Positions 40,561-53,968 of a stretch of 64,000 nt of DNA are shown here, piece after piece. This DNA comes from Piromyces finnis. Taxonomy: Eukaryota > Neocallimastigomycota > Neocallimastigomycetes > Neocallimastigales > Neocallimastigaceae. The DNA lies in NCBI GenBank assembly GCA_002104945.1, contig MCFH01000028.1, positions 434,001-498,000 on the forward strand. Direction: 5' to 3'. How positions within the stretch are numbered: the first letter of the stretch is position 1; every line of letters starts with the position of its first letter. The notes beneath the pieces were generated by a model. That model made no database searches and had not been told where the DNA came from. It saw nothing but the letters and a program-made list of their open reading frames with translations. The translations under genes were made by a program, and so were the position numbers.

Positions 40561-40608
<48 letters not shown>

Positions 40609-40795
40609 TTAAATAATTAAACTTCAATACTTTATTTTAAGATTTTAAGATTTTAAAATTTAAATTTGTTTTATTTAATAATTGAAATTAAAAAAATTAT
40701 AAAATGAAATAAATTACCTTAAAGATATCAATATCCTCTTGAAAACGTTTTGAATTAAACTTTGTTCCTTTTCCCAATAATTTAAAAAAATCCAT
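38036..40795 (-). CDS. ROK1: DEAD-box RNA helicase Rok1/DDX52
   Basis: Twelve exons (40718-40795, 40361-40523, 40202-40245, 40036-40124, 39863-39959, 39639-39782, 39446-39551, 39313-39379, 39022-39216, 38702-38915, 38391-38617, 38036-38279) give 555 residues. Rok1 acts in the nucleolus in 18S rRNA processing. The N-terminus [18 protein letters not shown] is a family signature of DDX52. Helicase motifs in order: Q motif [17 protein letters not shown], Ia SPTRELAQQ, Ib [41 protein letters not shown]. The tail is Lys-rich. Introns carry long homopolymers: an A run of over 40 at 40564-40606 and one of over 30 near 38965-39000 on the plus strand, which are T tracts in the transcript. It converges on TYMS and diverges from kinesin-13. 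Confidence 0.96.
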
Positions 40796-40841
40796 ATTTA
40801 TTTAATATAAAAATTTTAGTTAAATAAAAAAATAAAAAAAA

Positions 40842-40875
<34 letters not shown>

Positions 40876-40969
40876 TATATTATACCAAAATATAGCTAAT
40901 ATATTGGTTTAATGGTTATTAAAAAATAAAAAATTAAAAATAAAATTATTTTTTGAATTGGTTAAATGA

Positions 40970-40980
40970 GGAATCGAACC
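40970..40980 (-). other. isolated B-box (tRNA T-arm-like) sequence
   Basis: The minus strand reads GGTTCGATTCC, an exact match to the Pol III B-box/T-loop consensus, followed by CTCATTTAACCA, which resembles a tRNA 3' end. No matching 5' acceptor strand or A box lies 50-90 nt upstream and the T-stem pairs poorly, so this is not a functional tRNA gene. It may be a tRNA-derived relic, a SINE scrap or chance. Confidence 0.35.
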
Positions 40981-42546
40981 AGTATCATTTACTTGGATAT
41001 TAATCAATTAAAATATAAAAATGTAGAAATTTAAATAATATAATTAAAATTTAAGCAATATAAAAGAAGTATTAGTAATTCTTATAATATTTTGGTAAAT
41101 AATATTTAACAATATATTATAATAAATATAACAGTTTTAAATATGTATTAATAATAAATAATTGTATAAATAATAATTATAATATTACTCAATAAATAAA
41201 AATAAAATGAACAAAATATTACTAAATCTCATCAATTTTTTATATATTTATTAATTACTAATTCATATTTAAAACAATTATATTTATTATAATAATAAAC
41301 TATTATTCTTAAAATTATTATTACTTATTCTGTAATGCTTAATTTTAATTATAATGTTTAAATTATTGAATTATTAATTTTATTTATATTACACTAGTTA
41401 CAAATTGATCTGGAGTTTACATAAGAAATTGTGTTTTCTTCGTATCATGCAATACCAATACCATTTTTTAAAAATAAATAATCATTAATCAATAATTTAT
41501 CCTATACCATTTCTTACTAAATTTCTAAATAAAATAAAACTCTACTAGTAGATAAATAAATAAATTTTAAATAATCTATTTTTGTCGATTTACCTATACT
41601 ATTCTATCAATTAGATGTTTTTTTAACCCTAGAGACCTGCTGTAATTATAAGGCTAGGTATGAAAAGTATCTTAAATATTCTATAGAAACCTTTTAACTT
41701 AAAAAAATATTTAATTGTGTAACAATTTCTGAATTAAATATAATTATTAATTGTCATAAACTCATACTTTTATATTAAATAATTGTAATTATTTCTTTTT
41801 ATCTATTATTATATATTTATTAAAACTACACATAAATCCTTTTGTCTCACCATTTATAAAAAAAAAAATAAAATAAATATAGTACTTAGTAGAAATCTAT
41901 TAAAAATTATTTTATAACTATTATTTAACATCATTGTTATACGAATGAAAATATTTATAAATGAATGATAATTAAAATAAAACTAAATGAATTATTAAAT
42001 TATGAATATTTTGATATACAATATCTTAATATAATATATATTTTTTTAAATAAAAAGGGTTAATAACAATATATATGTTCATATATTCTTATAACAATAT
42101 ATATATTATTATTAATCTTTTATTTAAAAAATATATATATTATATTATCATAAAACTAGCTATCTAAAAAAAAAAATAAAAATAAATTATATTATATCTA
42201 TTATAATCTATCTAAAATGAATATATAATTATTATATTAGTATTTTTATTTGCAAACAAATATCAAATTAATTGTTCTCTTATAATTTACTATTTAAAAA
42301 AAAAAAATAAGTATATAATCTTTTAAAAAATTTAATTTTTTAAAAATAAATAGGAAAATTTTTATAGTTATATATTAATTAATTATTACTAAATATATAT
42401 TTGATATTTGGAAAAATTTAAAATGAAAAACTATGAAATAATTTTATACTTGAAAAATATTTTTAATCTATGATATATATATTTGTATACATGAATAATT
42501 ATATAAATAAAATTAAAAATTTATTAATAAAATTAAAATTATAACT

Positions 42547-42570
42547 ACTTAAGAAGTAACTTAAGAAGTA
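42547..42570 (+). repeat. tandem 12-bp repeat in kinesin promoter
   Basis: ACTTAAGAAGTA occurs twice head to tail, ending 43 bp before the kinesin ATG. Position suggests a doubled regulatory site or leader element; this is inference. Confidence 0.6.
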
Positions 42571-42613
42571 ATTCGGAAAATCATTCGCTATTCATTTATA
42601 ATTAATAAGAATA

Positions 42614-45387
<2,774 letters not shown>

Positions 45388-45942
45388 TTCTTTGATGCTT
45401 CAAAAGGCACTATTCTATAAAAGTATAAAAATGTATAAATAAATAATTACAATTTATAATATTAATATCTATTAAATAGTTTATATATAATTATAATTTA
45501 ATAAGGATAGTAAAATAATTACAATTTAATAACATTTTATTAGATAAGATATTTTTTCTTAATATTTACTAATGTAAATAAAAAATAATAACAATAATAA
45601 TAAAAAAATTAATTTTTATTTATTAATATATGTTAATGTTATTTAATATGTTAATTCAATAATTAAGAGGAAAATTTAATTATAGTAATTTATTCATAAT
45701 AATTCTCATTAATAAGATATTTTTTAATTTTTATTAAAAATTTGTATTTTTAATATATATTTCTTATAATATTATAATTATTATTATAGAAATATGCTCA
45801 ATTATTATATTTCATAAGTAATATTTATCATTCTGAATGTATAATATAATAAACATAATCTAAAATAGAGTAATTTAAAATATATATATAATAGATATAA
45901 CCACAAAATAAAATGTACATTTTATAATATTAAATATGTAAA
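45388..45942. other. AT-rich 3' flank of kinesin-13
   Basis: A/T-only sequence up to the LINE insertion; no gene or structured repeat seen. Confidence 0.7.
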
Positions 45943-46545
45943 TATGATTATTGATTTTTTTTTTTTTTTTTTTTTTTTAGACTAGGATACACTTCTTATT
46001 GTATTTATTTATTTAATTGAAATATTATATAATATTAGGTGATAATACATATTGATATAATAAATAATAAATAAAAATAATAAAATATATGTATATAAAT
46101 ATAAATATAAAATAAAATAATTATTAAAGTTGCATAAAAGTTCAATGAACTCTATAATTCGTACCCGTGTGGGATTGGTCCTTATCTAATATATTAAAGT
46201 AACATCAGGTATGATAGTGTGGTGTCTATTAAACTCTCCCATATGCTCATAATATTTTCATTCGAAGAAATGCTAACATTGAACTCTGTGTACGGAGCAT
46301 AAGGAATGTTCCTTTCCCATAAACGTCGTCGCTCTTGATTACGTTAGGTATCTTACTAAACCTATCAAAAAGTAGCTAATGATAGGGATTGTTTTAGTAA
46401 GAAAAGCTACGAGACTCTCTACATATGGAATATAAGACCCCGATGATCTGTAAAGCTGTTCATTCAAATGTCTTTGTTCCGCCTTATCGATTTGTAGCTC
46501 ACTATAAGCTAAAATTCCAACAAGTAGGAACGTATGATTATTGAT
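45943..46545 (-). mobile_element. 5'-truncated LINE copy with target-site duplication
   Basis: A 13-bp direct repeat TATGATTATTGAT flanks the insert (45943-45955 and 46533-46545). Next to the left copy is a T tract (the poly-A tail on the minus strand), then AGACTAGG, the same 3' terminus seen in the plus-strand LINE (CCTAGTCT-A(n) near 60513-60535). The body is an inverted, diverged copy of 59974-60520. It encodes part of the element's C-terminal coding region on the minus strand (YSELQIDKAEQRHLNEQLY...). Poly-A tail, 5' truncation and TSD together indicate target-primed reverse transcription. It is too short to be active. Confidence 0.9.
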
Positions 46546-46945
46546 AAGTATCAATTCTTTATTAAGAATAGAAACTTTTTATGTTTAAATAAATATATAT
46601 TGGTAGTTCTTTATTATTTAATTGAATTTCTTTAACTTAAAATCAAACATTTATTTTTTATCCTATAAAAATATTTATAAATGCAAATATTATTAAGTAA
46701 TTTAATATATGTTCTAATGCCTAATTTTATATGTTAATCTTAATCATATTATATAAATATAAAAAAAAAAATGAAAAATGAAAAATTAAACACTCCATTA
46801 TTAAACCCATTTATTATATTTATATATTTTTTTTATTAATTTTTTTTTTATATGTTTCTATTTTTACAAATTCTTATCAAATTTAATTGATATTATATAA
46901 TTATATTATATATATAAGTTAAGATAAATCATTTAAATGATCAAC
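46546..46945. other. spacer before the GH48 gene 3' end
   Basis: AT-rich 3' flank of the cellulase gene with poly-A/T runs; nothing else seen. Confidence 0.6.
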
Positions 46946-49222
46946 TTAACAGTTGGATGGAATACCACACCAGTCATTGTTTTCAACACCCCATTTACCA
47001 TCTTGGTCTTCGTAGTAAACGTAGGAACAACCGGAACAGCACTTGTAACCTTGGTTGGTGATGGCCTTTGGACAAGAACTGCCGGAATCACCACCACCGC
47101 AACCACACCATTGACCGTTTTCGACACCCCAGTCACCATCAGCATCTTGGTAAACGACTTGGCATCCGGCCTTACAACACTTGTAACCTTGGTTCTTAAT
47201 AGAAGCTGGACAGTTACCAGAAGAACTGCCGCTGTTACCAGAACCATTACCGGCACCGGAACCACCGGTAACACCATAAATGGAAAGAAGACCATTAGCA
47301 ACCATAATTTCAGTTTGACCCCAGAATCTGTGGTAAGTGAATTCTGGTGGGTTACCACCGTTAAGGAAGTTTTCAACTTGTGGCCAGTCTGGATCTTGCT
47401 TGTACTTTGGACGAATATCAATGAATTTAACACCACTCTTAATGTTGGCACCTTGAGCGTTCTTACCAGTCCAACCAGATGGAATGTAAACTTCCTTACC
47501 GAAGTTTTCGTAATCATTACGAGCTTCTAAAGCAGCATAACCAAGATCATCCTTGTAGTTTTCAATAGCATCCATAACATCAACAACAAGGTTAAGACCA
47601 TCTTGATCACCATCCTTTAAGGAAACCCAGAAGAGACCCTTAATGATAGAAGCAATGGAACCAAGATCAAGACCTTCAGCAGAAACAGTACCGTGAAGGG
47701 ATCTGTTAAGACCAGACTTGTTGAAGTTGCTCTTGTTCCATTCATCTGGGTTACCTTCCCAGGCAAGGTTAGTAGCGTGGACAATTTCACCACCGCTAAC
47801 ACGAGTAGTGTCCTTAACCCACTTAGCCCAGTTTTGACAAATAAGACCAGCTCTTTCATCACCAGAAAGGTAGTATAAAGAACAGACACGTTCCATACCC
47901 CAACCTTGCATACCAGTCCAGTTGTTGGATGGTGGGTCGTGGTAAACTGGTTGCCAATCGTACCACATACCATAGAAGGAGGTAATATCACTTGGTGGTT
48001 GAGCGTAAGCACCAGTCCATGAGTTAGTGGCACCACCAGCAATACAACCTTCTGGGGTTTGTAACCATCTGAATAATTCTAATTGACGGTCAAGAGAGGT
48101 AGCCCAATCCTTAGCACCAGTGGAAGACTTTGGCTTGAAAGCAGATTGAGTAGAAAGAATCCAAGCAGCTAATGGGGATTGGTAACCAGTGTGAGTGTGG
48201 GAAGAACCAATTCTCCAGGACCAGTCACCTTGTAAACCACCACCCCAAGCGAAGTACCAAGAGATAAGGTAGTGAGCAGAGTTCTTACCAGAACCAGCAG
48301 AACATCTATCGTAACCAACACAGTTACCAATCTTCTTGAAGTATTTATCGTATTGAGCGTAACGTAAGTAATCACCAAGCTTGGCAGCCTTAGAAGCAAC
48401 AGAAGAAAGATCTTGACCATCTTCCTTAGCCCATAACCAACCGAAGTAAGCAGCTTGAATAGCACGAGCATCAGCATCTGGAGCAGCAGTGTATCTCCAT
48501 TGCTTAGCGTAGGAGTTATCAACAGTGAAAAGATCTAAGAAACCGTTACGACCACCCCACTTCATGGCTTCCCAACATGGGTGTGGAACAGTCTTCCAAG
48601 TAGATTCGGAAGCACCACGTTGGAAGGTGTTAATGAAAGATGGCTTAGAAGTACCATCACCTTGTTGACCATAACCATACCAGTTATCACCATCAATAAT
48701 CCAGTGCATGATGTAGATATCCCAGTTACCGTAGGCTTGAGAAAGTTCCTTAGCAATTGGATCTTCACCAACAATACCATCTTGGAAAATAAGCTTAGAT
48801 GGATAACCATCAATATCATCATGTTCAGCAGCATAAGTAGCTGGAGAAGATGGGTTGTACTTACTGTTACCTGGTTGGTTCTTGCTGTCTGGAATCATGT
48901 GCTTTTCAATGTAGCTCCAAGCAGTTTCAACACCAGTGTAATCACCAGTAAGCTTACCATTAACAGCTTCTAACCAAACCCAGAAAGAGTAGGTTTCAGA
49001 TACAGATTCATGACCATGATCTGGAGCTTCGACCATAAGAGTTTCAACAGAGTGGTATGGAACATTTTCTGGTGAGAAATATTCAGATCTGTAAGAACCA
49101 TTACCAGTAATCTTGTTGTAATGTTCAGTAGCACGAGAGGCATACTTGTCATTAGCACGCTTAGAAGCGGCTAAAACGGTGCTAGCACCAAGAAGGAATA
49201 AAGCGTTTCTAATACTTGGCAT
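46946..49222 (-). CDS. cel48A: GH48 cellulase with two C-terminal fungal dockerins
   Basis: A single uninterrupted exon encodes 758 residues. A signal peptide (about residues 1-18, hydrophobic core [12 protein letters not shown]) is followed by a GH48 reducing-end cellobiohydrolase domain. The conserved acidic stretch [18 protein letters not shown] near the N-terminus holds the family's general-acid Glu region. A Gly/Ser linker (about 650-670) leads to two fungal dockerin (CBM10-type) modules at 671-708 and 717-758, each with the CPxxIxNQGYKCC start, the GxWGVEN motif and a closing WCG. Dockerins attach the enzyme to the fungal cellulosome scaffold outside the cell. The gene is intronless and much richer in G/C, with C-ending codons, than its surroundings. 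That fits a highly expressed gene of bacterial ancestry, as is known for GH48 in anaerobic fungi. Several overlapping open frames inside it are shadows of its composition. Confidence 0.97.
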   Translation of the reverse strand: MPSIRNALFLLGASTVLAASKRANDKYASRATEHYNKITGNGSYRSEYFSPENVPYHSVETLMVEAPDHGHESVSETYSFWVWLEAVNGKLTGDYTGVETAWSYIEKHMIPDSKNQPGNSKYNPSSPATYAAEHDDIDGYPSKLIFQDGIVGEDPIAKELSQAYGNWDIYIMHWIIDGDNWYGYGQQGDGTSKPSFINTFQRGASESTWKTVPHPCWEAMKWGGRNGFLDLFTVDNSYAKQWRYTAAPDADARAIQAAYFGWLWAKEDGQDLSSVASKAAKLGDYLRYAQYDKYFKKIGNCVGYDRCSAGSGKNSAHYLISWYFAWGGGLQGDWSWRIGSSHTHTGYQSPLAAWILSTQSAFKPKSSTGAKDWATSLDRQLELFRWLQTPEGCIAGGATNSWTGAYAQPPSDITSFYGMWYDWQPVYHDPPSNNWTGMQGWGMERVCSLYYLSGDERAGLICQNWAKWVKDTTRVSGGEIVHATNLAWEGNPDEWNKSNFNKSGLNRSLHGTVSAEGLDLGSIASIIKGLFWVSLKDGDQDGLNLVVDVMDAIENYKDDLGYAALEARNDYENFGKEVYIPSGWTGKNAQGANIKSGVKFIDIRPKYKQDPDWPQVENFLNGGNPPEFTYHRFWGQTEIMVANGLLSIYGVTGGSGAGNGSGNSGSSSGNCPASIKNQGYKCCKAGCQVVYQDADGDWGVENGQWCGCGGGDSGSSCPKAITNQGYKCCSGCSYVYYEDQDGKWGVENNDWCGIPSNC

Positions 49223-50812
49223 ATTTAATTAATATAATAATAAAAAGAAATATAAAATTTACAATAATTAAATTTTACTACTATTTTAAAAGAATTATTT
49301 TTTAATTCTAAACTCTATCAAAAAATATATTCTATTAAATATGTTGAAGAAAAAAATAAAGGTGATATTTTGAAATATTTATACTTTTTTTTTTTTAGTT
49401 TATATCACATTTTTATATCAACCATTTTATCATTATAATTATTATTATTATTTTATTATTTTTTTAGTTGTTATATAATTTTATTTATAATTATTATCAA
49501 AATTAAACATTTAATCTTTTTTTGATGTTTCAATTTCAAAATATAAAAAATATTAAAAAAACTTTTATATAATTTCAAATTAGTTACTAATCACTTATAA
49601 TAAAATAAAATCTTTAATACCACATATTAAAATATATAAAAAAAATGGTAACTATTTTGTAATTTTGTATTTAAATAATAATACATTATTATTTTTAATT
49701 TTTTATAAATATTTTTTTGTTTTTACCTTAATATATTGTCAATATACAGAATATATATTATTATTTATTGAAAGACAAGAATTTAATTGTTAAAAAAAAT
49801 TTAATATATAAAGATTAAAAAGTAAAACTTTAATTTTTCAAAAATAAAATTAAACACTTTTTAAATAATATATATTCTATATATATAGGAATTTTGAATA
49901 ATAAAATATATTAATTTAATTTGTTATTTATAATTTATTAATGGAATCAAAATAATATCAACTAAAAAGTAAATAGAAAAATAAATCAAATAAATTTGTA
50001 ACTGTTATTAATTTTTCAATAGCATTAAATGTTAACATACAAACTCTATGAATTCATTTAATATTTTTACAATAATTAAATGCCTAATAAGAAGTAAAAA
50101 TCATACTATAAATGTCACATTTTTCGTTAAAAAAATATATACATATATATAAATAAAATCCTTTAAAAAGTTAATTTTAAAATAAGCAAATTTTTAATTT
50201 TTAATTAAATGATAAAGTTTAAATTATATCTTCCAAATTTTAATACTTTTAATATTTTTATTTCTTATTTTAAGACTTTATATATTCATATTACAATATG
50301 ATCTTTTTTTTTTTTTTTTTTTTTTTTTGAAAATATTTATGAAAAACAAACAGTAATCATAAAAAGAGTACATGTCAAATAAGAAAATTATATTTAATGC
50401 ATTATTACAAATAAAAATTTTAAAATACATTTATACATTTACAATATTTTTTTTTTTTTTAGTTTTATTTAAAAATTATAAAAACTACTAATAAGAAATG
50501 AATAAAAAAAAAAAGAATAAATATTTAATATTTTTATATGAAATTTTTTATTTTTTTATTAAACAATTTTTATATTAATTCGTACTTGTTTCTTAATTAT
50601 AAAAAATGAAATTATATATATGAAAATAAAACTATTTTTTTATATTGGGTATTAATAAATAATTTTCTATTCTATTGTTAAGATTTATAATTAAATGAAA
50701 TTTGATGTTTTTTTTAAATAAATTAAATATTATAAAAATTAAATTTAATAATAGTATTAGGTTGGATTTTAGATTTCTAAAACAACAATAGAAATCTTTA
50801 CTTATAATATGC
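49223..50812. other. spacer between cellulase start and SPB1 3' end
   Basis: 1.6 kb of A/T sequence that must hold the cellulase promoter (right after 49222) and the SPB1 terminator region. There is a T tract near 50306-50328. No distinctive regulator motif or other gene was seen. Confidence 0.6.
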
Positions 50813-51593
50813 TTATCTTCTTCTCTTTTTATTTTCTTTTTCACGTCTCTTTGCTGCACGTAATTCCTTCTTCATTCTAGCATCAACCATCTTATAACGT
50901 CCCTTAACACCCTTTGGACGACCTTTAATACCACGGTTGAAACCTGTAGCCACAACTAATTTAACTTCAGTCTTCTTCTTCTTTCCAGCATTATTAATCA
51001 TCTTTTGAATAGTTTGTAATTTTTGTTTATCATTCATTTCACCATCAGCATCATTATCCCACATGACTGCTGCCTTCTTCTTAATTTTTTCTAATTTATT
51101 TATGGCCTTCATCTTCTTACGAGCTCTAGCTTCAGCAATCTTCTTAATTGGTCTAGCATTTAATGCCTTTAATTTATCTCTTACAATCTTAACAGCTTCT
51201 TTAGTAACTGGTTTTTGTGGTGGTTTATTGTATTCTCTTTCGTCATTAAGGAACCATTCTGGTAAACCATCTGTGTAATAACGTGTACGTCTATTATATG
51301 AATCATCAATTAAGTCACGTTTACCCTTCTTAGTGATAAGTTTTTGTGCCATAGTGTAAGCTTCTGGATCCATAAGAGTATAATCCATTTCTTCATCTGA
51401 TTCATAAGTTTGAGCAATTGGAACAACTTCAAAGTCATCATCATCAACTTCATTTCTTTTTCTCTTCTTTTCCTTTTTACTCTTTTTCTTTTTATCACTT
51501 TCATCTTCACTACTACTGCTATCATCATAAAATGATGATTTTTTAACTTCTGGAACTTCTTGTTCTTCTTCAGCTTCTTGTTCAATTTCCTCT

Positions 51594-51628
<35 letters not shown>

Positions 51629-53968
51629 TTCTTCACCTTCATGTAAATCAATACCCTTAAATACATCATTTGAGAAGAAAAGCTTAGCTTTCTTAGAAAG
51701 ATTATTACCTTCTCTTTTTATGTCTTCTGATTCATCATAAGTATCATTAATTTTATAGGTAACATTATTACTTTCATATTCATCATCATCAGTATCTTCA
51801 GCATTTTCATCTCTTTCGAGTTCAATTTCTGAATCAGTTTCGGAATCAGAATCTGAACTATCATCATCATCACCCCTTTCTTTAAGTTGCTTTTCAGTAA
51901 GCTTTCTAACTTCTTCCTCAACACCATTCCATTCCTCAAATCTATTCATTTTTTCATTCTTAGCTTTAACCTTTGCTTCTCTGGACATTTGTCTGTCTTT
52001 ATGGAATTCATAAATCATATCCATACTCTTTTCTAATTTTTTAAGTCTCTTTTCTTCTTCATCCATATCTGAATCTGATTCAGATTCAGAAAGTTCATTT
52101 TCAGAACCAGATCCATAATAAATATCTACATCACCATGTTCATCGATTTCAGGAATTGAATTAATACTAGAGTTTCTTAATATGTTGATATTACTTTCTT
52201 TACCAATGTTATTAATACTAAAAAGATGTTCAGAATCACCTTGACCAATATTACCAGCTTCAATACCAATTTCAAATGGAGCTTCCATACCCATTTGCAT
52301 TTTTTTAATAACCTTAGCCTTAGCCTTACGATCCTTCTTTTTTTGTTTCTTTATTTTTTTAGCTTCATCTTTTTTAATATCATCTAATTCTTTCATAACT
52401 TTTCTTTCTTCATCAGATGAATTTTCTTCCTCTTCTTCTTCTACAACAACTTCCTCTTTCTTTTCTTCTTTCTTCTTGTTTAATCCCATGTATCTACGAA
52501 TACTTTCTCTCCATTTTAATAATAATTTATATTCTTTTTTACTTAATACCTTTAAATCATCACAATTAACTTTAATATCATCAGTAGTTAATGGATTTTC
52601 ATATATTTCTTTTGATTTTTCATCATCTTTAAAGACTAATGCACTTGATCTTGCTAATATATCAATTGGGTCATCACTTAATATAAAATCAGAAACTTTA
52701 GCAGCATGATATAATGTATAATCATTATCAGCATAACCATCACGTTGTCTTCTTTTTTTCTATTTACAATTATTTAATGGGAAACAATTTTAAATTTTTT
52801 AATAAAAAAAATAAAATTTAATCTTTATCTATATATATTTAAAAAAATATAAAAATATCTTTTTATATGATACTATAAATTATTTTTATACTTACTTCTG
52901 GATGAAGTAAATCATTCATAATTGCATTTTTGTTTTTTTCAATAGTTTTTTCTTCAGTATTAAGATCTAATTGTTTGAAAACGTATTTTGGATCAAGGAA
53001 CTTTGGATCAATTTTAACACTTTTAAATCCTTGACAAACAACGAAAATTTCTGCAGAAACATTTCTAGAACTTGGTGGTTTAGTAGCTTCTACTGTATGG
53101 AAAAGTTGACTGAATACCCAAATTAAAGAATTATAATCTTGAGAACGGAAAACTTTTGTAACAAATGTACCACCTTTAGTTAAGAAATCACATGCTAATT
53201 TTAAAGCAGAAAGTGTTAATTCAGATTGTGTATAAGCATCTTGAAGCCATGCAGAACCAACGTTTGGAGCACCATCGTGTAATACACTATTTAATTTATA
53301 AAAAAAATAAATTTTGAATATTGTTTAAATTATAATAATATTCTTCATAACTCATATTCAATTATTTAAGTAAAAAATCAACTATATTTATATAAATTAT
53401 AGTCAAGTTTATCATTCTTATTTAGTTTATAAAAAAAATAAAAATTAAATAAAGCATACACATCAGCCTTCCATTGTTTTAATTCACCACGTAAAGTTGC
53501 ACGACATTTATCAGTAGTAATATCTTCTACAAAAGAAATACATCTTGGAATTGGCTTAATTGGATCCAAATCAACACCTTTTTGTTTTTTTTTTATTTTG
53601 TTTTTTGTTTTTATTTAAATATTTTATAAATTTAAATATTAAATATTTGAAATTAATTTATACTATTAATAATTCCCTGAAAATCATTACAAAAATTTTG
53701 AATAAAATTTATTAAAAAAAAATATAAAACACAATATTAACTTACCAATAATAATACTGTTAGCTGGCATGTGTTTAGAAGCAACTTGCATCCAACCACC
53801 AGGAGCAGCACAAAGATCGATAAGTACTCTAGCTTTAGCTAAGAAATTATACTTTTTGTTAAGGTGAATTAACTTAAAAGCTGAACGAGCTCTGTAACCT
53901 TGTTCCTTAGCTAAGTAGTAGTACTTATCCAAACGTCCCTTACCTGTCTTCTTTTGAGTCTTACCCAT
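50813..53968 (-). CDS. SPB1: Spb1 rRNA 2'-O-methyltransferase (FtsJ family)
   Basis: Four exons (53746-53968, 53460-53577, 52896-53286, 50813-52759) give 892 residues; yeast Spb1 is 841. The N-terminal FtsJ domain begins [20 protein letters not shown], with SAM-binding motif [13 protein letters not shown] (near residue 51), [14 protein letters not shown] and the catalytic Lys region FVTKVFRS. Next come a Spb1-specific middle domain ([20 protein letters not shown]) and a long acidic low-complexity segment including a run of about 17 Glu. The basic Spb1 C-terminal domain follows ([38 protein letters not shown]) with an RRR end. Spb1 methylates the A-loop of large-subunit rRNA in the nucleolus and is needed for 60S assembly. 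The head-to-head partner is the BioY gene, 2.3 kb away. Confidence 0.96.

Larger units (their letters stand above)
40796..42613. other. divergent spacer ROK1 / kinesin-13
   Basis: 1.8 kb of mostly A/T sequence. It contains a perfect Pol III B-box on the minus strand (40970-40980), a less AT-rich patch at 41625-41660 with CCCTAGAGACC and AAGGCTAGG, and a 12-bp direct repeat just before the kinesin start (42547-42570). No coding exon seen. Confidence 0.6.

Noticed and set aside
40965-41045. Functional tRNA gene on the minus strand
   Set aside because: Only the T-loop region fits; no acceptor pairing, D-arm or anticodon arm can be formed.
46937-47530. Long plus-strand frame over the GH48 gene
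   Set aside because: Shadow of the G/C-richer, stop-poor cellulase exon; Thr/Val-rich text without family resemblance. The same applies to the other overlapping frames in 47617-49158.
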